Part shown: piece after piece, positions 49,846 through 59,700 of the stretch
Layout of the letters: each line of letters opens with the position of its first letter
Numbering within the stretch: the first letter of the stretch is position 1
IMG/VR virus record: IMGVR_UViG_3300008625_000007
Span: 22,051-86,050 of that record
Source of the DNA: a virus
Strand: one strand, 5' to 3'
DNA: 64,000 nt
Translations under genes and position numbers: made by a program
The notes under the pieces: model-generated
What the model was told of the DNA's origin: nothing
Database searches by the model: none
The model's input: only the letters and a program-made list of their open reading frames with translations

Positions 49846-50020
49846 TATTCTTAAGTACCTCTTCTAGAGCTTTTTGCACAGCTTCGGGATGCTGTTTTAA
49901 TTCTTCTATTATCTCCATGATTCTTTCGACACTTGCCATCATCTCATCACTGTGCTTCATACAGCTTTGCAAATATTCCAAATCTTCAGGACTGAAACCG
50001 ACACTTTCTTCTTTACTCAT
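49838..50020 (-). CDS. 60-residue helical protein
   Basis: A short acidic helical protein (two helices, SPEDLEYLQSCMKHSDEMM and a charged C-terminal helix). ATG 50020 overlaps the tape-measure stop (TAATG) and has GGAG seven bases earlier. It ends inside the next gene's start. Tight overlaps on both sides make it a real gene. A tail-assembly helper role is conceivable from position; nothing in the sequence proves it. Confidence 0.75.
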   Translation of the reverse strand: MSKEESVGFSPEDLEYLQSCMKHSDEMMASVERIMEIIEELKQHPEAVQKALEEVLKNSG

Positions 50021-53000
50021 TATGCTGCTCCTCCTGCTGTGGCGAGGGCCGTTGTCATAACTGACTTGTCGACGAGTACCGCGCCCACCTTATTCGCATC
50101 CATAGTGACGCTCAAGTTAATCGTAATATTAACTGGCTTATTTTCAACTGCTATGCTCTCAGTAACACCAAAAGCGTCTGCAATCTGCTGGAGATTCGCG
50201 GCGATGTTGACTTCCGGTAAAGTGGCCATGACATCATTGATTTTAACCATGTCATCCACCATAGACTTGATCACCGCGACGGCAGGTGTCTCCGCTTCAC
50301 CCCCTCCAAAAAGGCCAGCGATGGCAGCGCCCGCCTTACCCATGAGTCCAGGGCTTTGTCCTTCAGCGAACTCTGCAAATTTTCCTAATACATTCGCTAA
50401 CGCCTCAGTGGCTGTAAACATCGTCTCTAGTTTCGCAACCTGCTCCTGCATCTGCTCGGCACCTACTAGCGCGTTCAAGTCCGCGACGACTCCAGGCATC
50501 ACACCTGTAATTGCTGTAAGCGCGCCGGCCATACCTCCAAAAAGCTCATCAATCTGCGGGCCGTTTATACCCTCAAGGGAGGCCTCCATGATCTCTTGAA
50601 CCTTGGCCAACGCATTCATCATTGGACCAAGGGCCTCAAACATGATCTTCATCGCTTCTGCTTTCTCTCCAAAGCCCGAAGGAATGCCCTCACCAGCCTT
50701 AACAAGCCCACCGATTATCATTGGTAATTTCTCGGCCAACATATCCATAATGTCACCGAGACCACTGATTACAACAGCCATATTACTCGCTACGCTGGGG
50801 TTGAAAAACCCTGTCATTGATTGCACCACTTTCAGCGGTTCCGCCATGGCTGCGGCGAAACTAGCAACCGCTTCGACGACTGACGCTACAACCGACGCTT
50901 TCTCAAGTTGCGACTTGCTGAAACCCATCGCCATCTTGACAAGGGTTTCGACGGTGGAGACCAAAGTATCCTTGATCTTATCTAAGAAGCCACCCATCGC
51001 CTCGAACACCTCTGACATCGATGGTCCACCCATCAATTCAGAAGCAACGCCTAATTTCGCGGCGTCGATGGCAAGACCACCCAGCGCTTGAAGAGCCTTC
51101 GCGATGTGACCGACTACCTCTAGTCTTTTTGCAAGGTCCTCGGGGTCTTTCATAGGAATTCCCTCTGCGGCTGTAATCATCGATGCCACTGATTCAGCGG
51201 CGCTGACAAAGAACTTGCCCATTGCCCTTAAGCCAATCCCCAAGATCGGAAGAATGGGAGATAGAGCCGTAAATACGACAGCCAAGGGTATCAACATTTT
51301 CATGGCTAGAATCACGTTGATCATGGTGTCTATCATTGCTTGTATTGCTGGGGAGCTGATTGTCGCACCTGCCATTTTTTCTGCTTGCGCGAGTGCTGTC
51401 ACGAAAATTGTAACACCAGCGGTAAAAAAGGCCGCTGCGGCTATCAAGCCGACTGTCATGATAGGGAGCAAGGGCATTATTACGGCGAAAGCTATACCAG
51501 CAACGGAGAGCGCAACAAGAGCCAGGAGCGCAATTCCTATCGATGCAAATATCTCAGCAGTCGTCGAAATATCAGGCAGGGGAATCTTTGAAACAAGGAA
51601 TAACGCACCAGCGAAGATGGCAACGCCCACAGTTAGAAATGCCGCGGCGGCTAACAGCCCGACCACCATCGCCGGGAACATTGCAGCGATTGCAAGACCA
51701 GCTAACGCAGTCGCAGCAAGGGCAATAGTGGCGACAATAGCCAGACCGAGCATAGCGAACACCTTAACAATTTCCTTGAAGGGCAATGGCGCTAATATCG
51801 CGTGAACGACGCGTAATGCAACGGCGAAGATCACCATACTAACCGACATCGCTAAACCAGCTAGAGCCATAAACGCTAGACCTGGGATTGTTACTGGTGG
51901 TGCCAACAAAAGACCGAGTTTAGAGATAACAAATACCGCTAAAACTGCCAAACCCATAATGGCCATTATCTTTGCAATTTCTTTAAATGGGATTCCGCCT
52001 ATCAACGCGTGGACAGCCCACAGGGCCGCGGCGAACGGAATCATCCCGAGCCCTATTGCAACGGCAGCTAAAGCCATATTGACAGCAGAAGATAACATCG
52101 TTCCGGGGTCTAAGAATTTTGCGGCTATCATTACCAGAGCAAGGAATGGAATCATTACAGCCATTGTTACCATCAGCTTACCGAGGCTAGACCACGATAC
52201 CATTCCAATAATCCCGGCGGCTATGGCAATGGCAATTGAAAATGCAATAACAGCGGGAATGAATGAAGCAACAAGCACAGCTAATTTCCAGCCCGCCTTC
52301 ATCATATCGCCCTCTTCCAATTGATTGATCTGTTCGATCGCGGACTTCAGGCCTGCGCCGACGCTCTCGCCCATCTGTTCCATTTGTCTTGGATCGGGCA
52401 TCTGTTGTTCGGTCTGCTCAGCGACATCTCCCACCATTGACAAGATCCAGTCAGTCAGCTTCTTCACGGCAACCGCACCGACAGCTGCTCCGATTGCATT
52501 CATTGCACCCAGAACTATCATCTTTCCGAAAACCCACGCCATCATTACAGCGCCGACTGCGGCTAACTTGCCCTTATTCTCCCATAAGACAGCCCCTATC
52601 AGCTCAACTAACGCCCCTATCATATCTCCGACTGCTGACATCAGCGCAGGAACGATCTGGCTCATGGCCTGGGACATCGCACCGCCGATCCCGTCCTTCG
52701 CGGCGTCCCTAACAGCATCGGGATTCCTTACTACGTCTATTATTCCATGAATCATGGCGACAAACTTGTCGGCTACCCACGGAATCATCTTCGCGATCTG
52801 CTCACCGAGGAATATAATCCCCTGCTCGATCATCTTGCTTAGTTTTCCCAGGGGGCCTGATTTTGCTGCGAAGAAATTCTTAAATAAATCAGTGAGCTCT
52901 TGAGCCATTTGTTGAGGGCTATAGTCCCCCTTACCAGTAATGGAATCCTTAAATTTCTTGAATATCCCTAAGACTCCACCCGTTCCGCCTATACCGAGAA

Positions 53001-54678
53001 GATTCTTAATGTCGTCAATATTGAAAAGATCTTTGATGGCAGAAAAAACGCCCATATCGCCGAGAAGATTTGCGAACATCTGACCTAGCTCTCGACCAAA
53101 GTCAAAGACCACCTGCATGGCTTCTCTAATCTGCTTCAAGAGGTCTCTGAATTCCTTGTTGTCACTCAGACCCTTGGAAAAACCTTGAGCCAATGCATCG
53201 AATACGCCCGTGAACTGCCGACCGGAGTTGAATACTCGGTCTAGCGTATCAGCGAGTTTATTCATGACCTCCGTCTGGGAAAGTTGCTTCTCCTCTGCTT
53301 CATCTGCTCCGGCGGCGATGTCCTCATAAGAAGTGCCCATATTCTCTTGTGAAAATGCAGTGGCAAGAGCCTCTTCGCTAAGACCGGTTTGCTCTGCGAG
53401 CAGCGCACGTTCTTGACGCGTCATGTCTTCGACAGACTTGCCTGCCTCATGGAAGGCATTCTTCATCATATCGATGCGCTCAGCAGGATTTTCGGCGTTC
53501 ATCATCGCCATGGTATCCAGCTGAATTCCAAATGCTTGATTCAGTTGAGACACGGAATCCGCTGCGCCCTCGAAATCGTCAAATTGACCAATAACGCCTT
53601 GGAGACCCTTAACATCAATTCCGAGCTTACGTGCGTACACTGAGGCGGCAGCCATTTCCTTAGTCGACAGCGTTCCGAAGTTCTTGAAATCAGCGGCCAT
53701 CTCACCCATGTCTCTCGATATGAGCTTTGAAGAAACGCCAAATTTGTCGCCTAACTGGATGGAGTAATTTCCGACATCTTGTAAAGTATTTGTTAGACTC
53801 TTACCAGAGGAAATTGCTCTAGTTGCAAATCCAGACATCGCGTCGTCGGACAGACCCATTCCTTTTTTGAACGCTAGAATTTCCCCAGCAGAATTCGCAA
53901 ATTCCTCCGAAAGCATTCCGAACTTCGAGCCCAACGCGCTAGCGATACCTTGAAGATCTTTCATCGCCGCGGCGACGCCGCCGGGGCCGACACCGTATAC
54001 TTTACCAAGACTTACACCTGTGCCCCCCAGGTCGCTAGCGCTCGACTGGAGATCCCTCATCCCTGACATGAGGGCCTTACCCTCATTCGAGTGAAGATTT
54101 CCAAACTCTTTTCTAACTTCTTCGACGGCTTCGCCTAGTACATTTGTGGCAGATGCCAAATTATTGGCCATGCCAAGCAAGCCACTAAACATCTGAAACG
54201 GAATAGCGATAATAGCTTTGCCGATATTAAAGATACCATTGATAGCGGTGCCTATCGCACCTCCCATCATCTTGATATCAGCTATCGCACTTTTAAAGCC
54301 CTTTGCAGCGCCCACGGCAAAGCCAGCCAAGGCCACATTCGTTTCCTTGATTTTCCCTACCAGCTCACCGAATGATTTTACTGACGTCTCTGCTTTTTTA
54401 TTTGTGTCATCGAGAGCGTCATTCACTTCACCGATTCGATCGGTGACATCACCGGCCTCTTGTGCAGCCCCCGCCAGGCCTGCCTGGACCTCTTTCATGC
54501 GTTGCTGGATGTCGTCCAGGCCCTTACACTCCAGGGCCTTACAAAGCTGAACAGCAGTGTCTACCTGCGATGATAAATACTTCTGCTGTTTCTCCAGAAT
54601 CTTCTGTCGATCTTGCAGGACTTTATTGATACCCTGCTGGATCTGTAATTGATTCTGAAGTTCTTTGGAGTCAGCCAC
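50020..54678 (-). CDS. tail tape measure protein
   Basis: A 1552-residue protein, the longest in the tail module. It has an N-terminal coiled coil (to about 120), a Gly/Ala/Phe-rich hydrophobic segment, a long helical region with Lys/Met clusters, and at least ten membrane-like helices between about 730 and 1200 before an Ala/Glu/Leu-rich C-terminal part. These are hallmarks of tape measure proteins that set tail length and pass into the host membrane. GTG 54678 is the start. Its position after the tail tube and chaperones is canonical. By the usual 0.15 nm per residue it would predict a tail of about 230 nm; this is a rule of thumb. Confidence 0.9.
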   Translation of the reverse strand: MADSKELQNQLQIQQGINKVLQDRQKILEKQQKYLSSQVDTAVQLCKALECKGLDDIQQRMKEVQAGLAGAAQEAGDVTDRIGEVNDALDDTNKKAETSVKSFGELVGKIKETNVALAGFAVGAAKGFKSAIADIKMMGGAIGTAINGIFNIGKAIIAIPFQMFSGLLGMANNLASATNVLGEAVEEVRKEFGNLHSNEGKALMSGMRDLQSSASDLGGTGVSLGKVYGVGPGGVAAAMKDLQGIASALGSKFGMLSEEFANSAGEILAFKKGMGLSDDAMSGFATRAISSGKSLTNTLQDVGNYSIQLGDKFGVSSKLISRDMGEMAADFKNFGTLSTKEMAAASVYARKLGIDVKGLQGVIGQFDDFEGAADSVSQLNQAFGIQLDTMAMMNAENPAERIDMMKNAFHEAGKSVEDMTRQERALLAEQTGLSEEALATAFSQENMGTSYEDIAAGADEAEEKQLSQTEVMNKLADTLDRVFNSGRQFTGVFDALAQGFSKGLSDNKEFRDLLKQIREAMQVVFDFGRELGQMFANLLGDMGVFSAIKDLFNIDDIKNLLGIGGTGGVLGIFKKFKDSITGKGDYSPQQMAQELTDLFKNFFAAKSGPLGKLSKMIEQGIIFLGEQIAKMIPWVADKFVAMIHGIIDVVRNPDAVRDAAKDGIGGAMSQAMSQIVPALMSAVGDMIGALVELIGAVLWENKGKLAAVGAVMMAWVFGKMIVLGAMNAIGAAVGAVAVKKLTDWILSMVGDVAEQTEQQMPDPRQMEQMGESVGAGLKSAIEQINQLEEGDMMKAGWKLAVLVASFIPAVIAFSIAIAIAAGIIGMVSWSSLGKLMVTMAVMIPFLALVMIAAKFLDPGTMLSSAVNMALAAVAIGLGMIPFAAALWAVHALIGGIPFKEIAKIMAIMGLAVLAVFVISKLGLLLAPPVTIPGLAFMALAGLAMSVSMVIFAVALRVVHAILAPLPFKEIVKVFAMLGLAIVATIALAATALAGLAIAAMFPAMVVGLLAAAAFLTVGVAIFAGALFLVSKIPLPDISTTAEIFASIGIALLALVALSVAGIAFAVIMPLLPIMTVGLIAAAAFFTAGVTIFVTALAQAEKMAGATISSPAIQAMIDTMINVILAMKMLIPLAVVFTALSPILPILGIGLRAMGKFFVSAAESVASMITAAEGIPMKDPEDLAKRLEVVGHIAKALQALGGLAIDAAKLGVASELMGGPSMSEVFEAMGGFLDKIKDTLVSTVETLVKMAMGFSKSQLEKASVVASVVEAVASFAAAMAEPLKVVQSMTGFFNPSVASNMAVVISGLGDIMDMLAEKLPMIIGGLVKAGEGIPSGFGEKAEAMKIMFEALGPMMNALAKVQEIMEASLEGINGPQIDELFGGMAGALTAITGVMPGVVADLNALVGAEQMQEQVAKLETMFTATEALANVLGKFAEFAEGQSPGLMGKAGAAIAGLFGGGEAETPAVAVIKSMVDDMVKINDVMATLPEVNIAANLQQIADAFGVTESIAVENKPVNITINLSVTMDANKVGAVLVDKSVMTTALATAGGAA

Positions 54679-54703
54679 GCTTTTTTACCGCCTCTTTCTC
54701 ATA

Positions 54704-54710
54704 TAAATAT
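54704..54710 (-). promoter_or_regulatory. candidate late promoter motif ATATTTA
   Basis: The minus strand has CATATTTATATG 26 bases before the tape-measure start codon. The box is nearly palindromic, so on the plus strand it reads TATAAATA. Confidence 0.35.
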
Positions 54711-54739
54711 GGCAGTTCGAAATCTGCGCTAGCTATCGA

Positions 54740-54991
54740 TTAAAAGGGCCACGAAAAGCCAGTGGCTTGTTTCAACTTCCTTGAAGCGGTTCTTTTCTTC
54801 GTAAGAGCAGTGAGCACTTTAGAAACATGCGGTTCTTTTTCATTTAGGCACTGAAATAAACCGCGGGACTCTCTAAGGGTATCTGCGAACAGCAGCACAT
54901 CCTTCTTCTTTCCGTGGAGTCGAATTTCTTCTACTTCACCGCGAATATATCTAGCACAATCACACAAAAATTCTTTTCTATCGTTTTGCAT
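54740..54991 (-). CDS. small hypothetical tail-module protein
   Basis: ATG 54991 with GAGG six bases upstream gives 83 residues. The sequence is charged and helical (EFLCDCARYIRGEVEEIRLHG, then a FADTLRESRGLFQCLNE helix) with a basic, Thr/Ser-rich C-terminus. It lies between the frameshift candidate and the tape measure. Possible tail-assembly helper; I do not recognise the family. Confidence 0.65.
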   Translation of the reverse strand: MQNDRKEFLCDCARYIRGEVEEIRLHGKKKDVLLFADTLRESRGLFQCLNEKEPHVSKVLTALTKKRTASRKLKQATGFSWPF

Positions 54992-55010
54992 CTGGCACCT
55001 CAACATTTAA

Positions 55011-55211
55011 TTATGTGAATCTACGTAATTTTGACGGGACTTGTGCACGATGTTTGCCCATTAATGCCCTGGCATCAGCGGAATTTGCATGTGCTGCCCT
55101 GGAATCACCATTGGCTTTCTTAAGCTCTTTGTTCAAGCGTTGGATAAACCATATGCGCTGCCATATGGGGATGTTGTACACCTCTACGTACGAAAACCCC
55201 ATATAATACAT
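55011..55211 (-). CDS. second tail-chaperone ORF, possible frameshift extension
   Basis: The in-frame open region continues upstream of ATG 55211 with no ATG, GTG or TTG. The upstream codons encode a plausible LTSDHKEAFLEHIFAL that flows into MYYMGFSYVEVYNIPIWQR, then WFIQRLNKELKK. The whole looks like one continuous domain. It lies in the +1 (or -2) frame relative to the gp26-like gene, whose last codons pass a run of seven Ts at 55269-55263. I infer that this segment is made mainly as a frameshifted extension, like the GT products of other phages. Independent initiation at 55211 lacks a ribosome site. Confidence 0.6.
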   Translation of the reverse strand: MYYMGFSYVEVYNIPIWQRIWFIQRLNKELKKANGDSRAAHANSADARALMGKHRAQVPSKLRRFT

Positions 55212-55248
55212 CAGGGCAAAGATGTGCTCTAGAAAGGCCTCTTTGTGG

Positions 55249-56097
55249 TCACTCGTCAGGCCAAAAAAACGCGGCCCCGAGGGGCAGCCGTACCTCCGAA
55301 TGTTCCAAACAAGATGTACAATCCATCCAACTTCTCATTTGAATTCCGGGCTCATTTTTATCAAGATGAGTTCTGAACGCTAAAGAATCTCTGGCAGGCA
55401 TGCTACGAATAAAGAGGTCAAGCTTTGACTTATCGGTGACACCGTTGACCGACACGATGGAGTAGCGCAGACGAGAAGTAATTAAATTCTCAGACTGTTG
55501 ACCCTGTTTCTTTCGACGCTCCTGTTCGACCATGATATCTTGCTCATCGGCACCGGTCAAGAACTTAAAGCGTACCTTCGCCTTAGTTACAGGAAGCTGC
55601 AATTCGAAAAGATTTACCCCGACCGACACAGGATCGATACCAAGGCGATTGATCTCTAAGCCGCCAAGATCAAAAGCTTGCTTCGATCGTTGCTGGCATG
55701 CTGGACAATCAACTTCTACTTTGTACTCCGCACCGTAGCCTGTCACTCGTAATGCAATCATTACTGCGTTTCTATCACCGGCCAACATTTGATCTGGCTC
55801 AATAGCCTTATTGAGCATACAAGACTTCAGCAGGTGAGATATAACGGTTCCCTTCTTGATAAGGGCTTTAGAAGTAAGAATGTCTTCTTCTCTGGCCGTC
55901 ATGGCACGAATCTGTATTGTTTCTTGATTCGCTAGAGGGGAATCCTCAGCATAACATCGCCCCATTGATGGGAGCGGAACATTTTCAACTGGTATTTCGA
56001 AGCCGAAATCATCTTTCATAACATTCGATGATGGCATATGCTCTTTCATATCACCAAAAATTTCGCTTCGACCGGTACCCTCTTTCTTAGTGGACAT
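55249..56097 (-). CDS. gp26-like baseplate/tail-assembly chaperone
   Basis: ATG 56097 follows GAGG by 7 bases and gives 282 residues. The family is that of T4 gp26-like baseplate/hub proteins (Pfam T4_baseplate, from memory). It has IQIRAMTAREEDILTSKALI, then LKSCMLNKAIEPDQMLAGDR, VTGYGAEYKVEVDCPACQQR with one Cys pair, and a later MDCTSCLEHSEVRLPLGA Cys pair. Four Cys may bind zinc. Its place between tail tube and tape measure is that of tail-assembly chaperones. The gene ends with GCGTTTTTTTGG before the stop, a candidate slippery site. Confidence 0.82.
   Translation of the reverse strand: MSTKKEGTGRSEIFGDMKEHMPSSNVMKDDFGFEIPVENVPLPSMGRCYAEDSPLANQETIQIRAMTAREEDILTSKALIKKGTVISHLLKSCMLNKAIEPDQMLAGDRNAVMIALRVTGYGAEYKVEVDCPACQQRSKQAFDLGGLEINRLGIDPVSVGVNLFELQLPVTKAKVRFKFLTGADEQDIMVEQERRKKQGQQSENLITSRLRYSIVSVNGVTDKSKLDLFIRSMPARDSLAFRTHLDKNEPGIQMRSWMDCTSCLEHSEVRLPLGAAFFWPDE
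55263..55269 (-). promoter_or_regulatory. candidate programmed frameshift site (T7 run)
   Basis: The minus strand reads GCGTTTTTTTGGCC five codons before the gp26-like stop. Slipping +1 or -2 here joins that frame to the open frame ending at 55011. A -1 slip would meet TGA at once, so only +1/-2 is useful. Recoding is inferred from frame geometry alone. Confidence 0.45.
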
Positions 56098-56155
56098 AGA
56101 CAAACCTCACAATTAGCACTCCATAAATCTTATAGTTGCAGAAATCAGTGTAAAT

Positions 56156-56187
56156 AAAAAACGTCCCAAGTAAAATTGGGACGTTTT
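56156..56187 (-). terminator. rho-independent terminator after the tail tube gene
   Basis: A 12-bp perfect stem AAAACGTCCCAA / TTGGGACGTTTT with a 6-base loop is followed on the minus strand by six Ts, an A and three more Ts. It separates the abundant tail tube and sheath transcripts from the chaperone and tape measure genes. Confidence 0.88.
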
Positions 56188-56218
56188 CTTGATACGTTAT
56201 TGACGTGCGTCAAATAAT

Positions 56219-56707
56219 CTAATACTGTAATACGCAGTTGTCAAACCTGATCGTGAGAGATAGCTCCATCGGATCTTCAGCGCCATAATCCAGATCGCCA
56301 AACCCAGCCGAGGTCAGGAAGCATCCCTTGAAATCCCATAATTCAACAACTGTTCCAACAGGATCGAGCATCTTAACTTGACAGTCGCGCTTATAGAAAT
56401 CGGCATACCCACCACGACCAGAAACTGATTCGAAGTGTGTACGAACCCATTCCATCACCTGCTGTGCACCGGAAGGCGCGATCGGATCGTGTAAGGTTAC
56501 CGATAAGGCGTCGAACTTCGTTTTGCCAGCAACCCAGCGAGTTGAGTTCATGTAGGAAATTTCCATTTCACCTGTGTTAATTGTGGGTCGAGCGGCGGTC
56601 TTAATCAAAAACGCATCAATACCCTCACAAGCAAATACCCATCTAAATTTCCTTTTCGGCTCAAATTTATTGGGCAGCATGTCGGTAACTGAAAGAGTTT
56701 CTGCCAT
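56219..56707 (-). CDS. tail tube protein, gp19-like
   Basis: A 162-residue protein with the pattern of T4 gp19 tail tube proteins: N-terminal MLPNKFEPKRKFRWVFACEG, EMEISYMNSTRWVAGKTKFD, then VMEWVRTHFESVSGRGGYADF and a C-terminal ELWDFKGCFLTSAGFGDLDYG. It builds the inner tube through which DNA passes. Size is typical. It is preceded by two sheath genes and followed by a terminator, matching an abundant product. ATG 56707 is preceded by a candidate late box and GGAG. Confidence 0.92.
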   Translation of the reverse strand: MAETLSVTDMLPNKFEPKRKFRWVFACEGIDAFLIKTAARPTINTGEMEISYMNSTRWVAGKTKFDALSVTLHDPIAPSGAQQVMEWVRTHFESVSGRGGYADFYKRDCQVKMLDPVGTVVELWDFKGCFLTSAGFGDLDYGAEDPMELSLTIRFDNCVLQY

Positions 56708-56729
56708 TTTGTTTTCTCCTATACGTGCT

Positions 56730-56736
56730 TAAATAT
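56730..56736 (-). promoter_or_regulatory. candidate late promoter motif ATATTTA
   Basis: The minus strand has GTATATTTAAG 23 bases before the tail tube start codon, at the same offset class as the other late boxes. Confidence 0.35.
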
Positions 56737-56748
56737 ACATCAGCAAGA

Positions 56749-59700
56749 TTAAATTTCTGTTCCAGCGTTAGTAACAACGAAATCAAGCGAAATGAATTCC
56801 ACGGATCGCGTCGGTTGAAGGAAGATTTTCCCTCGAACCGTATTGTTTTCCACGTCTGCTTGAGTAGTCGTGGTAGTATCAATTTGTACCTTGAACCGAT
56901 CCAGGCCTTGCTGCGCCTGAATTCTTGCCAATACAGGATTCACTGCCGCTGAAAAGCGAGCAAGAGTAGATTCTCTATTCGGTTCGAAGAGGAATGTATC
57001 ACCGATTGCGCGAACTTGACGTCTAATCTCAATCAAAAGACGACGTACGTTCACTCTATCCAACGCTGACTGCGCTGCAAGGAGCGTTTTCTGACCGAAA
57101 ACAACAACCTCTCCCTTGGTTTGGGGGAATGCGGTGATTGGGTTAATATCAACGTCGTATAGCGCATCAAGATTTGCTCTACTCAGCTTCACTTGAGACT
57201 CTAAAACGTTCTTCAATGCGCCCCGCGTAAAACCGGCGGGGGCGAACCACGGATATGCGACAGAATCATTTAGCGCAAACGCACCAAGAACAGCCACACT
57301 CGGTGGTACCTGCACGTTTGTGGATGTGCCTACGTCAGTCATAATAACATCGGGGAAATATGCAGCTGCAAACGAGCTGTCGAGGTTTCGACCAGAAAAT
57401 GTATTGACCGTGTTCGTAACGCTTGTTAGCTGCGCAGATCCGGTGACTACCTCGTTATACGTGTCCTTATTCTCAATGTCCATAATGTACATTGCGTCGA
57501 ATCTTTCCTCAACAGACTGTATTACGTAGTCAGACACCGACTTGTGACGGATACCTGGAACTGCCAAAAGCTGAATATCAACATCGGATCTTTCAGCAAG
57601 AACGTCCATTGCCTTACGATACGCGGCGACTGTTGGCCCCGTTACCCCGCCCTGTAACGTTACATCTGCCATCTCCTTTGTCACAGCAATATTGGAGAAC
57701 TTAGCTTTCTCATTATTGAATATATTGACTCCATCAAAGCCCCCCTGAACTATGAAAGAGAACTTAAGAAAACGGCGAGCAGAGGAAAGACCGAAATCAT
57801 TCGCTACAGATAACAAGCGCGAGCCTCCGGAGGCATTTAGGGTTCTTGCGGTACCATCGATATCCGGTATACTCGATGCGGCGACACCAGATCTGCGGTA
57901 CACTGCAGCGGCCCATTGCTTCGAATCAGCAACCGGAGTGGAATCGGTGGTTGTACAAACCTGGATGTTTTCCAGACTGAACAAATTGTTGTTAAATTTA
58001 TCGGCGTCTAAAACAGTGCCACTGCTATCAGCTGTACCCTCATTATTACCCACCATCGCTTTACGACCAGATTGCGAATAATTTGCGAAATATGTCGAGT
58101 AGTGCTTGATTGATGGGTCGAGCTTTACGTTCTTGTTAGGCTCAGCTACGAGATCCTTCACCTCAAATTGGACGCCCCAGTAAAGCTCAGCGGCGAGTGC
58201 CTTTTTCGGAGTAACATTCTTAGAGACTGTCGCTCGATATGGCACCGGATATTGAACAAGACGAGAAGCGACAGACGAATTGAGAAGTGGTGTAGCAGAA
58301 TCGCCTGGCTGACCAAATATCGAAGATCCAGAGGTAACTAGATGCTGCGGACCGCGGAATCCGACTGGCAGGCAATCCGCGGGAAGCTTCCCCTTATCAA
58401 GTTGAGTGTTTGTCTCAACGCGAATATAATTCGACTTGTTGGGATAAGCACCTTCCAAAATCAATTTCTGAGATCCAACGCGCTTATCGAAGTCATAATA
58501 CAAATGATAATCTCCAATTTGCCTAGCAACATATCGATCAGAACCTGGATCCAAAGAAAGCTTAGAAAATTTCTCTATGACGACCGGCTCGGTGTCACTA
58601 TCGTTGTAATCTCTCACTAATAAATCGAACGCTCCAAATGGTTGATTTACGTTTGTGGACTTAACAATATTCTCAATAGAAATCTTTACCCTAGTATTTC
58701 CTATCGCACCATCATCTAAAGCATGGATTCGGAAAAGATTGTTGTTTTTTCCACCATACTTCTGAGATATAACATAGGGAGAAACAGCGGTACGGAACCT
58801 GTCTTTATAGCTGTCAAAATCTGGTACGTTTGCGTCAGTTGAATTCGCCCGAGATATCGAAGATGTCATAAGGAATGCAATGTCCTCATTACTAACTGTG
58901 CCGCCGGCAGTCGCTGCGGCGTACGTCGATGACACCAGACTTGACCCAGTCGGATATGCGATTGCCGGGTAAACATCCCAGTGGGCGTATAGGTAATGTC
59001 CTGCATTCTGGAGCTTTGTTGGGTCTGTATTCAAAACATTTGCGAAATAATTCGGTACATTCGGATCAAAAGAAGCTGTGATAATCGTGGGGTAAGCGTC
59101 TGTATGGGTATGACCATTCAGCAGCATCACGAATTCTTGACGGCCGCCAGCAAGGTTCACAGCCCCGTTTGATGATCCTGCATTATCCGCACCGCCCGTC
59201 CCAAAAGAGCTACCCGCGGCGTAATTGTTGGCTGAGGGGGAGCCCAATGGCGTATTGTTTGTAACAGTCGATCTAGACGCACTGAGGGCGCATACAACTC
59301 CCGAGGGAACCATAACAACACCGCGTAAAATCGGTTGGACAGTTCCCAAGCCAGCATCAGTGAATGCCGCGGAACTTCCAGACTCTTCCATGATAACACC
59401 AAGAAGGTGAGTACGTCCAAGAACCCCGGCGTTCCCAGCACCCGCGACTGTTGAGCCCGCATATGCGTTCGGTCCGATTAGTCCATTTGCTTTGGCTTCT
59501 TGCGCTCCGACCGTGAAGCCGGCGTTTGTCACATCACCGCCGCTATTTCTTTTCTTTCCGTCGCCGGCGCCAAGAAGCCTTAAATAGGTTCCAGCCTTCG
59601 CGTAGTTTAGCCACTGACGCATCGCCATCGGTCCAAACTTTACACCGTCCGTATTTCCAAATTCAGCGACGAAATCAGCAAAAGTTGCTACCGTAATAGG

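Noticed and set aside
50603-52750. Long plus-strand open frames (about 160, 196 and 141 codons) opposite the tape measure gene
   Set aside because: They are rich in Ala, Ile, Pro and Thr, have no ribosome sites, and mirror the biased codons of the tape measure protein on the other strand.
54701-54710. T4 late promoter TATAAATA on the plus strand
   Set aside because: It points against all genes in the window and is the other face of the near-palindromic late box before the tape measure gene.
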